Source: an uncultured Prevotella sp. (lineage in GTDB: Bacteria > Bacteroidota > Bacteroidia > Bacteroidales > Bacteroidaceae). From it: DNA of 64,000 nucleotides. Numbering within the stretch: position 1 is the first letter of the stretch; the number at the start of each line of letters is the position of its first letter. Positions 1 through 7,933 of this stretch are shown one piece after another. The notes beneath the pieces are model-generated. The model searched no databases and was not told the origin of the DNA. It worked only from the letters and a program-made list of their open reading frames with translations. The stretch lies in the NCBI GenBank assembly GCA_934254985.1, contig CAKQMS010000004.1, positions 1-64,000 of the forward strand, written 5' to 3'. The position numbers were made by a program, and so were the translations under genes.

Positions 1-109
1 AATCATGTATCGTTTGGCAACTCAGTTTTTGGGTTAGCATCTGCACAGCCCTCCACAGGGTTTGTCGGGTGCGCCGATATTTCTCGTTTATATTGTTATT
101 CATTATCAT
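1..109 (-). CDS. Probable TonB-dependent receptor, N-terminal fragment
   Basis: An open frame on the minus strand starts at ATG 109 (or ATG 103) and stays open to the window edge, giving about 36 residues rich in Arg, Lys and Gln. An in-frame stop lies just upstream of ATG 109. It is the third gene after an ECF sigma factor and a FecR anti-sigma factor in the same orientation. In Bacteroidales that position is usually held by a SusC-type outer-membrane transducer, often with an N-terminal STN domain. The product is inferred from order alone, because the fragment is too short to show a signal peptide or plug domain. Confidence 0.45.
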   Translation of the reverse strand, partial: MIMNNNINEKYRRTRQTLWRAVQMLTQKLSCQTIHD

Positions 110-154
110 TCACTATCAAAGATACTACTTTGATACAATACAACATCTCTTTAA

Positions 155-207
155 AACAAAAGCACCTTCAAAAGCACAGACTTTGTATTCTGAACTCTTG
201 AAGGTGC
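155..207 (-). terminator. Stem-loop with U-rich tail after fecR
   Basis: A perfect 10-bp inverted repeat pairs 162-171 with 198-207, and a small inner stem pairs 177-180 with 189-192. Read on the minus strand, the stem is followed by TTTTGTTTT. It lies between the FecR stop and the start of the next gene, so it could be a terminator or an attenuator that reduces read-through into the receptor gene. Confidence 0.6.
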
Positions 208-221
208 ATCAATGACAAGTA

Positions 222-1232
222 TTATTTCACGATTACCTCATCGCCTTTTATTTCATATTCTAATTCAGGAACCAAATTCTTAATCACAGACATAGCGCCT
301 TTCAATGTTTCGCCACGGTTGAAATGAATGGTAACCTTAGTATTCTGATAACGCTTAGAGACGAAGTTGAACTTAACGCCGTAGGTGCTACCCATGATAT
401 TTGCAGCCTCAGCCAACGTTACATCATTAAGGTCAATCTCCTTATTGCGCCAACTTAATCCATCGTTATCAGCAGCCACGCGTTGAATCTTCACCGCCTT
501 TGTCTTTACATTATATACCAGTTGGTCGTTAGGACTCATACTATACACTTTGTCTTTTTGTCCTATAATGCGAAGCTCTATCTTTCCTGTTTTAAGAGTT
601 GTAGACACCTCGTCGGCATTGGTATACGAAGATACTGCAAAAGAAGTTCCCAAGTCTGTAATCTCAAAATGAGCAGTACTGACATGGAATGGTTTATTGT
701 CATCATGCTTGATATCAAAGAACGCCTCACCCGAGAGGAAAACCTTTCGCTCTTTAGCTCCCTTGAAAGAAGAAGGATAGAGAAGCACCGAACTCTGACT
801 AAGCTTTACCTTAGTACCATCCGACATAGCAATAAGCTGGGTTTCGTCGTTGGTAGTATGCTTTTGAACCATCGATATCAATTTCATATCATCGAGGTCG
901 TTACTCATATCTATATACATCTTTCCGAAAGCAATCAGCATAACCAGCGGTATGATAATAGCGGCAAATCTTGCGAAATGGAAGATATGAAGTTGCTTTG
1001 CTTTTGTTTCTTCCTCTGCACCGTCAGCCTCTAACAGGCGCTTATAAGCTGCCGAAATGGCATCTTCGCTCATACAAGCAGATTCAGCCTGATTCCACAA
1101 AGAACTCAAAGCATCATTTACCTCTTTGTCATCTTGTGTGCCAGACACCCTCTCCAACACTCTTTCTTTTATTTCGTCAGACACATCGTGGTCTGCATAA
1201 TAATCAATTATATCCCTTATCTTTGTACCCAT
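222..1232 (-). CDS. FecR-family anti-sigma factor
   Basis: The 336-residue protein has a cytoplasmic N-terminal region (about 1-85), one membrane segment near residues 88-108 and a periplasmic FecR domain containing LSGEAFFDIKHD and DLGTSFAVSSY. A C-terminal domain of the DUF4974 type (LNDVTLAEAANIMGSTYGV onward) completes the protein. Such proteins hold an ECF sigma factor at the membrane and release it when an outer-membrane transducer signals. It lies 41 bp downstream of the sigma gene on the same strand and upstream of a probable receptor, the classical three-gene order. Substrate or signal cannot be read from the sequence. Confidence 0.93.
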   Translation of the reverse strand: MGTKIRDIIDYYADHDVSDEIKERVLERVSGTQDDKEVNDALSSLWNQAESACMSEDAISAAYKRLLEADGAEEETKAKQLHIFHFARFAAIIIPLVMLIAFGKMYIDMSNDLDDMKLISMVQKHTTNDETQLIAMSDGTKVKLSQSSVLLYPSSFKGAKERKVFLSGEAFFDIKHDDNKPFHVSTAHFEITDLGTSFAVSSYTNADEVSTTLKTGKIELRIIGQKDKVYSMSPNDQLVYNVKTKAVKIQRVAADNDGLSWRNKEIDLNDVTLAEAANIMGSTYGVKFNFVSKRYQNTKVTIHFNRGETLKGAMSVIKNLVPELEYEIKGDEVIVK

Positions 1233-1273
1233 AATAAAACTCTCTTTTAAATATAAGACATGTTACAATGGCG

Positions 1274-1831
1274 TTACACCCAATGCCAAGGTAACAAAAT
1301 CATCAGATAGACGGCTTTTTTAATTTCTTTAAGAGCCAAATTTAGATGATTCTCTACCGTTTTCTTCTGCAATCCCAGGCGTTGAGCTATCTCATCGTTC
1401 TTTAGATGTTGCTCACGGCTCATTCGATAAATCATCTGTCGCTGTTGCGGCATATTCTCTACCACCATATCTATAAGCAGTTGGGTATCTTTTGCCACCA
1501 CATCGTCAAGTGGCGAACTTGAATTAGAGAAACTTTCTGATAAGCTGTCTATATCTATAGGTATGATATGTTTCGAGGATATGTAGTTGATGACAGTATA
1601 TTTAGCTAATATAAAAAGGTAGGAGTCGAAGTCTTTGATATCGGCAAATTTCTCTCGTTTGTGCCACACCTTAAGGAAAATGAGTTGGCAGACATCGTCA
1701 GCATCATCCTCATTTTTCAATAGCATAGCTACAAAACGATGTACCTTGGGATAAAACCTTCGAAACATTGTTTCGTAAGCCTTTTTATCTCCTCTTGACA
1801 TCGATAATATAACTTCCTTTTCTATTTCCAT
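1274..1831 (-). CDS. ECF RNA polymerase sigma factor
   Basis: The 185-residue protein has sigma region 2 at about residues 22-85 (the DDADDVCQLIFLKVW segment) and region 4 at about 128-175, with the helix-turn-helix NDEIAQRLGLQKKTVENHL. The spacing and length fit the Bacteroidetes ECF sigma-70 family paired with FecR. It starts at ATG 1831, and a consensus -7 box lies 60 bp upstream on the minus strand. It is expected to direct RNA polymerase to its own operon and the downstream receptor gene once released by the neighbouring anti-sigma factor. Confidence 0.94.
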   Translation of the reverse strand: MEIEKEVILSMSRGDKKAYETMFRRFYPKVHRFVAMLLKNEDDADDVCQLIFLKVWHKREKFADIKDFDSYLFILAKYTVINYISSKHIIPIDIDSLSESFSNSSSPLDDVVAKDTQLLIDMVVENMPQQRQMIYRMSREQHLKNDEIAQRLGLQKKTVENHLNLALKEIKKAVYLMILLPWHWV

Positions 1832-1891
1832 CCTTTTAGGAGCTAAATATTAAGTGTGTTAATAGTCTTTCTTGATAAAGAATTAGTATTT

Positions 1892-1900
1892 GCAAAATTA
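1892..1900 (-). promoter_or_regulatory. Promoter -7 box for the sigma/fecR operon
   Basis: On the minus strand the sequence reads TAATTTTGC, matching the Bacteroidetes -7 consensus TAnnTTTG. It would start transcription near 1885, about 55 bp ahead of the sigma start codon. Confidence 0.6.
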
Positions 1901-1987
1901 AACAAAATATTCGACTTTACAAGACTTTGACTGTAATATTTCATTTAAATGAACTAAAATGAACTTGTGTGGTAATTATATTTTTCA

Positions 1988-1996
1988 TATCTTTGC
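1988..1996 (+). promoter_or_regulatory. Promoter -7 box for the kinase operon
   Basis: The plus strand reads TATCTTTGC, an exact TAnnTTTGC match, 40 bp upstream of the small ORF at 2037. It is the only such box seen before the gene run ending with the kinase at 7386, so that run is probably one transcript. Confidence 0.6.
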
Positions 1997-2036
1997 AAAC
2001 AGAATATAAATTCTCTTACATAAAATAAAAGTACGT

Positions 2037-2168
2037 ATGCCAAAGCGGGGGCTTAAAAATACAATCAACTATAACGAGCTAACGTATGAAAACAGACGTA
2101 AGTTGGCTGACGAATACATCTATACCAACGCTTTCAGTTATAAATGGAAAACAGACAATAATAGATGA
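2037..2168 (+). CDS. 43-residue small protein, translationally coupled
   Basis: ATG 2037 opens a 43-codon frame encoding a basic, Tyr- and Asn-rich peptide beginning MPKRGLKNTI and ending WKTDNNR. Its TGA stop overlaps the next gene's ATG in an ATGA junction (2165-2168), the usual sign of translational coupling. It is the first frame after the promoter at 1988-1996. There is no signal peptide or membrane segment, so it is predicted cytosolic. I recognise no family. It could be a regulatory leader peptide or a real small protein of the operon. Confidence 0.55.
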   Translation: MPKRGLKNTINYNELTYENRRKLADEYIYTNAFSYKWKTDNNR

Positions 2169-3205
2169 AGAAAACAATAACGATATTAACATTTCTCTCG
2201 CTCCTACTCACAATATGGGCAGCAGTTCTATGGCTGCTGCCTTCTGCTGCCGACATAACGAATACCAATAAGACAAGATACGGACTAAACGAGGGACTCG
2301 AACTGGTAGAGCTAAACAATGGCGCTACTGGCAAGCGTTATGTCGTTGAAGATGCCAACGGCAACGAGATCTTCACTATTCCATTGCGCAACTGCATGTT
2401 AGATACTCGCTATCGCAATGGTCAGCTACGCTTCCGTGAACTCGCCACTCGTCGCGAAGGATTCATAGATCGTGACGGTATTGTTACCTTTACCACTACT
2501 GCTGCCGACAGCATATTGCCTAAGGATATGCAGACAGCAGCAACAATAGCTCAAGCAAGCAATGAGGCAAATAGCGGAAATAATGCCTATCAGAAAGCGT
2601 CTGTATCAAATGGCAAGGGGGCGCAATCAATACCTACAGTATCGCTACAGAAGATTGCTAAAGACAACCCTTTCTATAAAGAGGCGGCAAAGGTGTTAGC
2701 AGGTAAGCTAAGCGTTGAGGATACCAAGAACCGCAAGATGATACTCAACTATTGCGAACATTTCCGCACCGCATACACAACCAAGGATATTCCTTTCCTG
2801 CGCCAAGTGTTTAGCGACAAAGCACTCATCATAGTTGGCAACATGGTGAAGCCTGCTGTCGACAATGGTAAATGCCAAGCAGGAGGTAGCCGTGTGACAT
2901 ACGCTATACATTCAAAGCGTAACTACCTGTTGCGACTATCGAAGGTGTTTGATATGAACAAGAATGTTGATGTGAGGTTTTCCGACTTCCGCATAATGCG
3001 CCACCCTACTATGGACGGCATATATGGCGTTACGCTACGTCAACAATATAAGAGCGACAGATATAGCGACGACGGCTATCTGTTTTTGCTTTGGGACTTT
3101 AGGGATAAGACTATGCCTCTAATCCATGTTCGCACATGGCAACCTGCAGAAGCCATACACGACACCAACGATATTATAAACATCCAGGATTTTAATCTTG
3201 AATAA
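2165..3205 (+). CDS. Membrane-anchored protein of unknown function (WG-like and NTF2-like regions)
   Basis: The 346-residue protein starts with one hydrophobic helix (residues 4-25), a signal anchor or uncleaved signal. Residues 40-112 hold short beta-strand repeats (DANGNEIFTI, DRDGIVTF) resembling WG-type repeats. A low-complexity linker follows to about residue 160. The C-terminal part (about 188-346) looks like an alpha+beta NTF2/SnoaL-type fold, as seen in other exported Bacteroidetes proteins. These domain matches come from pattern only. It is coupled to the 43-codon ORF upstream and lies 2 bp before the next exported protein, so it probably serves the same cell-envelope process as the kinase operon. 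Confidence 0.7.
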   Translation: MKKTITILTFLSLLLTIWAAVLWLLPSAADITNTNKTRYGLNEGLELVELNNGATGKRYVVEDANGNEIFTIPLRNCMLDTRYRNGQLRFRELATRREGFIDRDGIVTFTTTAADSILPKDMQTAATIAQASNEANSGNNAYQKASVSNGKGAQSIPTVSLQKIAKDNPFYKEAAKVLAGKLSVEDTKNRKMILNYCEHFRTAYTTKDIPFLRQVFSDKALIIVGNMVKPAVDNGKCQAGGSRVTYAIHSKRNYLLRLSKVFDMNKNVDVRFSDFRIMRHPTMDGIYGVTLRQQYKSDRYSDDGYLFLLWDFRDKTMPLIHVRTWQPAEAIHDTNDIINIQDFNLE

Positions 3206-3207
3206 AT

Positions 3208-4143
3208 ATGAAACATCTGATACACCTCATACTACTAATAGGATTTATATTTCCAGTAAAGCTTATGGCTCAGGAGTTTTCTGTAGAAAGCTTCCGACAG
3301 CTACCTAATGATGTTAGCGCTTTCATCAATGTGGTATACGACCTGAATGATGATGCCTGCGCATTGGTAAAGGTAATAGCACCGACCGACTTTGCCTTCT
3401 CTACTCCATTGGGAATAGTGAAGCGCAAGGATGAAGTTGGCGAGATATGGCTATATATACCTAAAGGCAGTAGGATGCTAACATTGAAGCATCCGGAATG
3501 GGGTGTGCTACGCGACTATAGGTTTGACAAACCATTGGAGAGCCACATGAGCTATGAGTTGCGCCTCAACCTGCCGAAGCCTCAGATAACAGAGTTTCAC
3601 GACACTATAGAGACCATAAAGACCGACACTATAACCATAGAGCGTATGCGCCCAAGGGTGCCATTAAAGTTCCACACCCTTGCCACAGTTGCTATGCACA
3701 AGGAGGGTCCATCGTATGGTGTATTCTTTGCTATGATGCGCCGAAACGGCTTCTTTCTCCATTATAGTAGCAACATGAAAAGCTTGGGCAACACCATAGG
3801 CTCTTGCAATAAAGATGGAGACCTGGAAGGCGAAACTATTCGCCCATACTATTCGGGTAACACCCGCCACACCAACTACTCTATTACTGCAGGAGCTATA
3901 CACAACATCTATCGTGGCATCTGCCTTTTCGAAGGTGTTGGCTATGGCAAATATGCTACAGCATGGCAACTTAGCGAAAGCGAAGGTGGCGGATATCTAC
4001 GCAACGAAGGATTGAGCAAGGAGGGTGTGGCAGGCGAAATTGGTTTGCTTGCTTCGATAGGCAAAATAAGCTTTTCTGTTTCTGCCATCACCATTGCCGC
4101 CAAACAATGGCAGGCATGTGTAGGAATAGGAATTAAAATATGA
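3208..4143 (+). CDS. Exported protein with PEGA-like N-terminal domain
   Basis: The 311-residue protein has a clear signal peptide ending near residue 21 (KLMAQ). Residues 30-118 resemble a PEGA-type surface domain: the segment TLKHPEWGVLRDYRF matches its typical strand-and-turn pattern. A short linker rich in Thr and Ile leads to a C-terminal half (about 150-311) of alternating hydrophobic and aromatic strands ending VGIGIKI, which could be a small outer-membrane barrel. Its stop overlaps the next gene's ATG, which implies coupled translation. The function is not known. Confidence 0.65.
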   Translation: MKHLIHLILLIGFIFPVKLMAQEFSVESFRQLPNDVSAFINVVYDLNDDACALVKVIAPTDFAFSTPLGIVKRKDEVGEIWLYIPKGSRMLTLKHPEWGVLRDYRFDKPLESHMSYELRLNLPKPQITEFHDTIETIKTDTITIERMRPRVPLKFHTLATVAMHKEGPSYGVFFAMMRRNGFFLHYSSNMKSLGNTIGSCNKDGDLEGETIRPYYSGNTRHTNYSITAGAIHNIYRGICLFEGVGYGKYATAWQLSESEGGGYLRNEGLSKEGVAGEIGLLASIGKISFSVSAITIAAKQWQACVGIGIKI

Positions 4144-5804
4144 GAAAGGAGACTGCTGACATGAAATTATATACCTCAAATCCCATCATATTTTTATTAT
4201 GTGCGATATGCCTGCTTACAGCATGTAGCAATGAGGATAAGCCAAGTAGCTTTGAGCCTCATCTACTCACACTACCTGCAACAGACATTATGCGCAATTC
4301 TGCTACTCTCCATGGAGATATCAGCCTGGAGGGAAATACAGCTATGCCTTCGCTATCGTTTCGCTATGGCACATCTGCGGATATGACAAATGAGACTCCC
4401 GTGGTAAAAGCAACAGGCAACGAGGTGTTATACGGCATAGATGGTCTGACTGCTGGCACCACCTATTATTATATGTTACAAGCCAACAATGGCAGAGTGA
4501 CGCTGAATAGTGAGCCACTATCATTCACCACCATGCCAAACGAGAAACCATCGGTATCAAACCCTGAGGTGTTGAGCTACGGACCAACGAGCGTAATCTT
4601 GGGTTACGACATAACATCAGACGGTGGCGAAGATGTAATAGAAACAGGATGCTATTATGCTAAAGCCGATGATAACGATGACGAAAAGCGAAAGATAATA
4701 CTGGAAGAATATACCCCAGGAAGCCACAATCTGCAGATTTGTATAAACGCATTGAAGCCATATACAAACTATCAGTTTTGGACATACGCAACAAACAGAC
4801 CTGGCGAGACAGTGAGCAAACCAATATATTTCACTACGACAGATGCTATAAAGCTACTTGAGGCAGGAGTGTTGAGCTCTATCATTGGCGATGGCATAAA
4901 CAACTACACGAAGCTGACGATAGCAGGATGTTTAAATGGCGACGATATAGTTTTGCTACGCAAGATGGCAGGTGTAGATACAGAAAATACTGCTACCCAA
5001 GGCAAACTAAGCGAACTAAATTTGGCAGAAGCACACTTTATAGAAGGAGGTTCACCATTCGGACCATATAATCGCCATACCGAAACCAACGTGGTTAGCC
5101 AAGGTATGTTTGCATATTGTCCACATCTCAGCAAGATAACTCTTCCTACCGATGTAACAGGCATAGAGAAGGATGCCTTTGAGGGTTGCACTTCACTACG
5201 AAATATAGAAATACCAGCAAATATCAGCATGTTGCTACCTTCGAGTGGATGCACAGCTTTAGAGACTATTAGCGTATCAAAAGCAAATACTCACTATTCG
5301 AGCGTTGATGGCGTGCTACTAAATGCTGATGCAACCAGCATAGTATGGTTTCCGTTAGGAAAGAAGGGTGACTATACTTTGCCTGCAACAGTAAACAGCA
5401 TTGGCGACTATGCTTTCAAGGAATGCAACATAGAGAATTTTATTCTTCCCGATGCACTAACAAAGATTGGACAAGGAGCTTTCATGAATAGCAAGATAAA
5501 GGAAGTTAGCTTGCCAGATAAGTTGAAGAGCATACCTACAGGAACATTCCAAGGATGCAAACAGCTGAAAATAGTAAGGATGGGAACAAAGACAGAACTG
5601 ATTTCAGACTACGTCTTCGACAACTGTCCACTAACAGATATATACATAGATGCTCCTACCCCACCAGTATGCAATTCGAAGGCTTTTGCTACAAGTGGCG
5701 AGGACTTCCTAAAGACTTGCATTCTCCATGTTCCAAAAGGCAAGAAGACTATGTATAGATACAACAGCAACTGGGGACAATTTCAACATATCGTAGAACA
5801 ATAA
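4140..5804 (+). CDS. Surface lipoprotein with fibronectin III-like and BspA-type leucine-rich repeats
   Basis: The 554-residue protein has a lipoprotein signal ending LLTAC, with Cys near residue 29. Two fibronectin type III-like domains (about 40-130 and 135-230) contain GLTAGTTYYYMLQ and PYTNYQFWTYATN. Residues 270-530 hold BspA-type (LRR_5) repeats such as CPHLSKITLPTDVTGIE and CTSLRNIEIP. Proteins of this kind mediate adhesion or protein contacts at the cell surface. The start could be ATG 4140, coupled to the upstream stop, or ATG 4161, which gives a tidier signal peptide and has a GGAG upstream. An LRR lipoprotein inside a Ser/Thr kinase operon is unusual. Confidence 0.85.
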   Translation: MRKETADMKLYTSNPIIFLLCAICLLTACSNEDKPSSFEPHLLTLPATDIMRNSATLHGDISLEGNTAMPSLSFRYGTSADMTNETPVVKATGNEVLYGIDGLTAGTTYYYMLQANNGRVTLNSEPLSFTTMPNEKPSVSNPEVLSYGPTSVILGYDITSDGGEDVIETGCYYAKADDNDDEKRKIILEEYTPGSHNLQICINALKPYTNYQFWTYATNRPGETVSKPIYFTTTDAIKLLEAGVLSSIIGDGINNYTKLTIAGCLNGDDIVLLRKMAGVDTENTATQGKLSELNLAEAHFIEGGSPFGPYNRHTETNVVSQGMFAYCPHLSKITLPTDVTGIEKDAFEGCTSLRNIEIPANISMLLPSSGCTALETISVSKANTHYSSVDGVLLNADATSIVWFPLGKKGDYTLPATVNSIGDYAFKECNIENFILPDALTKIGQGAFMNSKIKEVSLPDKLKSIPTGTFQGCKQLKIVRMGTKTELISDYVFDNCPLTDIYIDAPTPPVCNSKAFATSGEDFLKTCILHVPKGKKTMYRYNSNWGQFQHIVEQ

Positions 5805-5815
5805 AACCAAATACT

Positions 5816-6394
5816 ATGACAAATCCAGAAATAGAAGAGCTAAAATCACTCGTAGAACAAAAATATGGTAAGCTATTGGCAACCACAACCGATTTTGAAG
5901 GATTTACTTTGCATCTTGAGAAGGCAACAGGTAAAACAGTGTCGTCATCAACACTAAAGCGACTATATGGCTATGTTGGCGATAGCCATAAGCCACGTAT
6001 CAACACCCTGGATGTGCTTTCTGAATATCTTGGTCATAAAAACTATATGGAATATGTGAAATGGCTGAAGACAAGTGTGAAATACAACTCATCGTATTTC
6101 AAATCGCCTCAGCTTGTGAGCAACGAGCTACACGAAGGAGCAAAGATTTCTATTGGTTGGAGCCCTAACCGCTTACTTAAGCTAAGGTATCTTGGTGATA
6201 GCATCTACGAAATAGAAGAAGCCGAAAACAGCAAGCTCATAGCTGGCGACCGCTTCACTACAGGATGTTTTATCAAAGAACAGCCACTATATTTGCCATA
6301 CATAGAGCGCAATGGTGAACGTACATCACCATTCGTAGCAGGAAGAAACGGAGGACTCACAATTATCAAAGTTGAATCAAACGGCGATTTATAG
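5816..6394 (+). CDS. Bacteroidetes HTH-like protein with C-terminal beta domain
   Basis: The 192-residue cytosolic protein has an N-terminal helical domain (1-85) with the recurring Bacteroidetes pattern SSTLKRLYGYVGD, followed by TLDVLSEYLGHKNYMEYVKWL. This arrangement resembles a compact helix-turn-helix unit. Residues 105-192 form a predicted beta-rich domain (KISIGWSPNRLLKLRYLG). I know the N-terminal pattern from many unnamed Prevotella and Alistipes proteins, but no function is established. It lies 8 bp before the kinase gene, so it could be the kinase substrate or a transcription factor controlled by it. Confidence 0.6.
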   Translation: MTNPEIEELKSLVEQKYGKLLATTTDFEGFTLHLEKATGKTVSSSTLKRLYGYVGDSHKPRINTLDVLSEYLGHKNYMEYVKWLKTSVKYNSSYFKSPQLVSNELHEGAKISIGWSPNRLLKLRYLGDSIYEIEEAENSKLIAGDRFTTGCFIKEQPLYLPYIERNGERTSPFVAGRNGGLTIIKVESNGDL

Positions 6395-6402
6395 TAGTAA
6401 AC

Positions 6403-7386
6403 ATGAATAACAACGACTCAGCAACAGAAACAACAAATACGCGTCCGACATCTGGATTTACAATAAACATCAAAGAGATGACAGATGCCGACCCTATGCT
6501 TGGAAACAACGAGTATAAGAATCTTAAGGAGTTCTATGTCTCGGAATCTGGTCATGCCAGACTTTTCACAGCCACAAAATATGGGAAGCGCTTCATGCTG
6601 AAATGCCTGAAGAAGGACTTTCTGTATACTCCTGTATACCAGCAGGCGCTGAGCAAGGAGTTTGAAATAGGATTGCAACTCGAGCATCCCAACATCTGTC
6701 ACACTATAGAGTTGGAACAGGTAGACAGGCTTGGTACTACTATCGTAATGGAATATGTAGATGGCGACAACCTGCAGACACTTATCGACAGACAGCAAAT
6801 AACACCATCGTTGGCAGAAAAGATCGTTGGTCAGCTTATGGATGCATTGGAATATATGCACAACAAGCAGATTATTCACCGCGACCTGAAACCATCAAAC
6901 ATCATGGTGACACACAATGGGCAGAATGTGAAGATTATCGACTTTGGACTCTCCGATAGCGACTCCTTCTATGTTCTCAAAACTCCAGCAGGAACTTCAG
7001 GCTACATAGCTCCCGAGCAGCTATTGCCAGGAGCAAAGTCGGAAGCAAGAGCCGACATCTATTCTTTGGGCTGCGTAATCAATGATATTGCTAACGTTAC
7101 CAATAGCAACAAACTAAAAAAGATGGCTGCACTATGCACCACACGCGACACAAACCTTCGTCCACAAAGCATCAACGATCTGCGCAGCCATTCCTTCAGT
7201 TCGTCACGCTATATAATAGCAACAATCATCCTCGCCATCTACTGTCTAATCATGGCTGGCATCATCGTTGCTACTTATTATAATAGGAGTAAGCAAGCAG
7301 AAGAAGCAACAGCCATTCCTCAAACTCAAAATGACGATAGCAATAAATGGAATGACAACAAGATTGTAGACTATCAGCAGTGGTAA
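6403..7386 (+). CDS. Hanks-type Ser/Thr protein kinase with C-terminal membrane helix
   Basis: The 327-residue protein shows the eukaryotic-like kinase core: HRDLKPSN (His near 159), the metal-binding DFG (Asp near 180), GTSGYIAPEQ in the activation segment and DIYSLGC in subdomain IX. The catalytic lysine is probably in MLKCLKK near residue 68. The glycine-rich loop is degenerate, reading ESGHARLF with one glycine. A single membrane helix (about 269-292) is followed by only about 35 polar residues, so there is no sizeable external sensor domain. It closes an operon of exported proteins, and one of those may supply the sensing function. Its substrates are unknown. Confidence 0.93.
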   Translation: MNNNDSATETTNTRPTSGFTINIKEMTDADPMLGNNEYKNLKEFYVSESGHARLFTATKYGKRFMLKCLKKDFLYTPVYQQALSKEFEIGLQLEHPNICHTIELEQVDRLGTTIVMEYVDGDNLQTLIDRQQITPSLAEKIVGQLMDALEYMHNKQIIHRDLKPSNIMVTHNGQNVKIIDFGLSDSDSFYVLKTPAGTSGYIAPEQLLPGAKSEARADIYSLGCVINDIANVTNSNKLKKMAALCTTRDTNLRPQSINDLRSHSFSSSRYIIATIILAIYCLIMAGIIVATYYNRSKQAEEATAIPQTQNDDSNKWNDNKIVDYQQW

Positions 7387-7429
7387 GGGGGAGAAGGTTT
7401 AAGTCATACTAACAAACAAATATATCATC

Positions 7430-7822
7430 ATGACACAAGAAACGAAGCATACGGGATATCGTAGCAAAGAATATGGTATTCCAACAAAACGCTACTGCCA
7501 ATGTCTTGAACTTAGAGACAACCAGGAGCTAATAGCAAAATATCGTGAAGTTCACGACGAAGAGCATGTGTGGAAAGAAGTTATCGAGGGAATACGCCAA
7601 GTAGGAATCCTCGAAATGGAAATCTATATAGCAGGCACCCACCTTGTGATGATAGTAGATACAGCTATAGACTTTGACTGGAATACTGCTATGGCAAAAC
7701 TCGCCACCCTACCTCGCCAAGCTGAATGGGAAGCTTTTGTTTCTGAATTCCAAGGCTGCGCCAAAGATGCTACATCAGATGAGAAATGGCAGTTGATGGA
7801 TAGAATGTTCAGACTATACTAA
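7430..7822 (+). CDS. L-rhamnose mutarotase-like protein
   Basis: The 130-residue protein fits the RhaM/DUF718 family of small dimeric alpha+beta-barrel mutarotases, which interconvert anomers of 6-deoxyhexoses such as L-rhamnose or L-fucose. Family features include KRYCQCLELRDNQ, the conserved YREVHDEEHVW segment with Tyr and His, GILEMEIYIAG and a trailing ...LATLPRQAEWEAF. It is cytosolic. No rhamnose or fucose catabolic gene is adjacent and it follows the kinase gene by 43 bp, so the sugar cannot be assigned from context. Confidence 0.85.
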   Translation: MTQETKHTGYRSKEYGIPTKRYCQCLELRDNQELIAKYREVHDEEHVWKEVIEGIRQVGILEMEIYIAGTHLVMIVDTAIDFDWNTAMAKLATLPRQAEWEAFVSEFQGCAKDATSDEKWQLMDRMFRLY

Positions 7823-7870
7823 GACTGAAAGGCTATAAGAAATGATTGTTTCGATATAGCAAATAGACTT

Positions 7871-7906
7871 TGCAACCAAGTTGCATAACATTTCCCATAC
7901 CTTTGC
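7871..7906 (+). promoter_or_regulatory. Promoter and palindromic operator for the metal ATPase
   Basis: A -7 box TACCTTTGC lies at 7898-7906. A perfect 6-3-6 palindrome, TGCAACCAAGTTGCA, lies at 7871-7885, over the expected -33 region. This fits a repressor operator, possibly for the Fur/Zur-type regulator encoded just beyond the ATPase. No binding data can be inferred beyond symmetry and position. Confidence 0.5.
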
Positions 7907-7933
7907 ACACAGAAATAACAATAAAGCAAAGAT

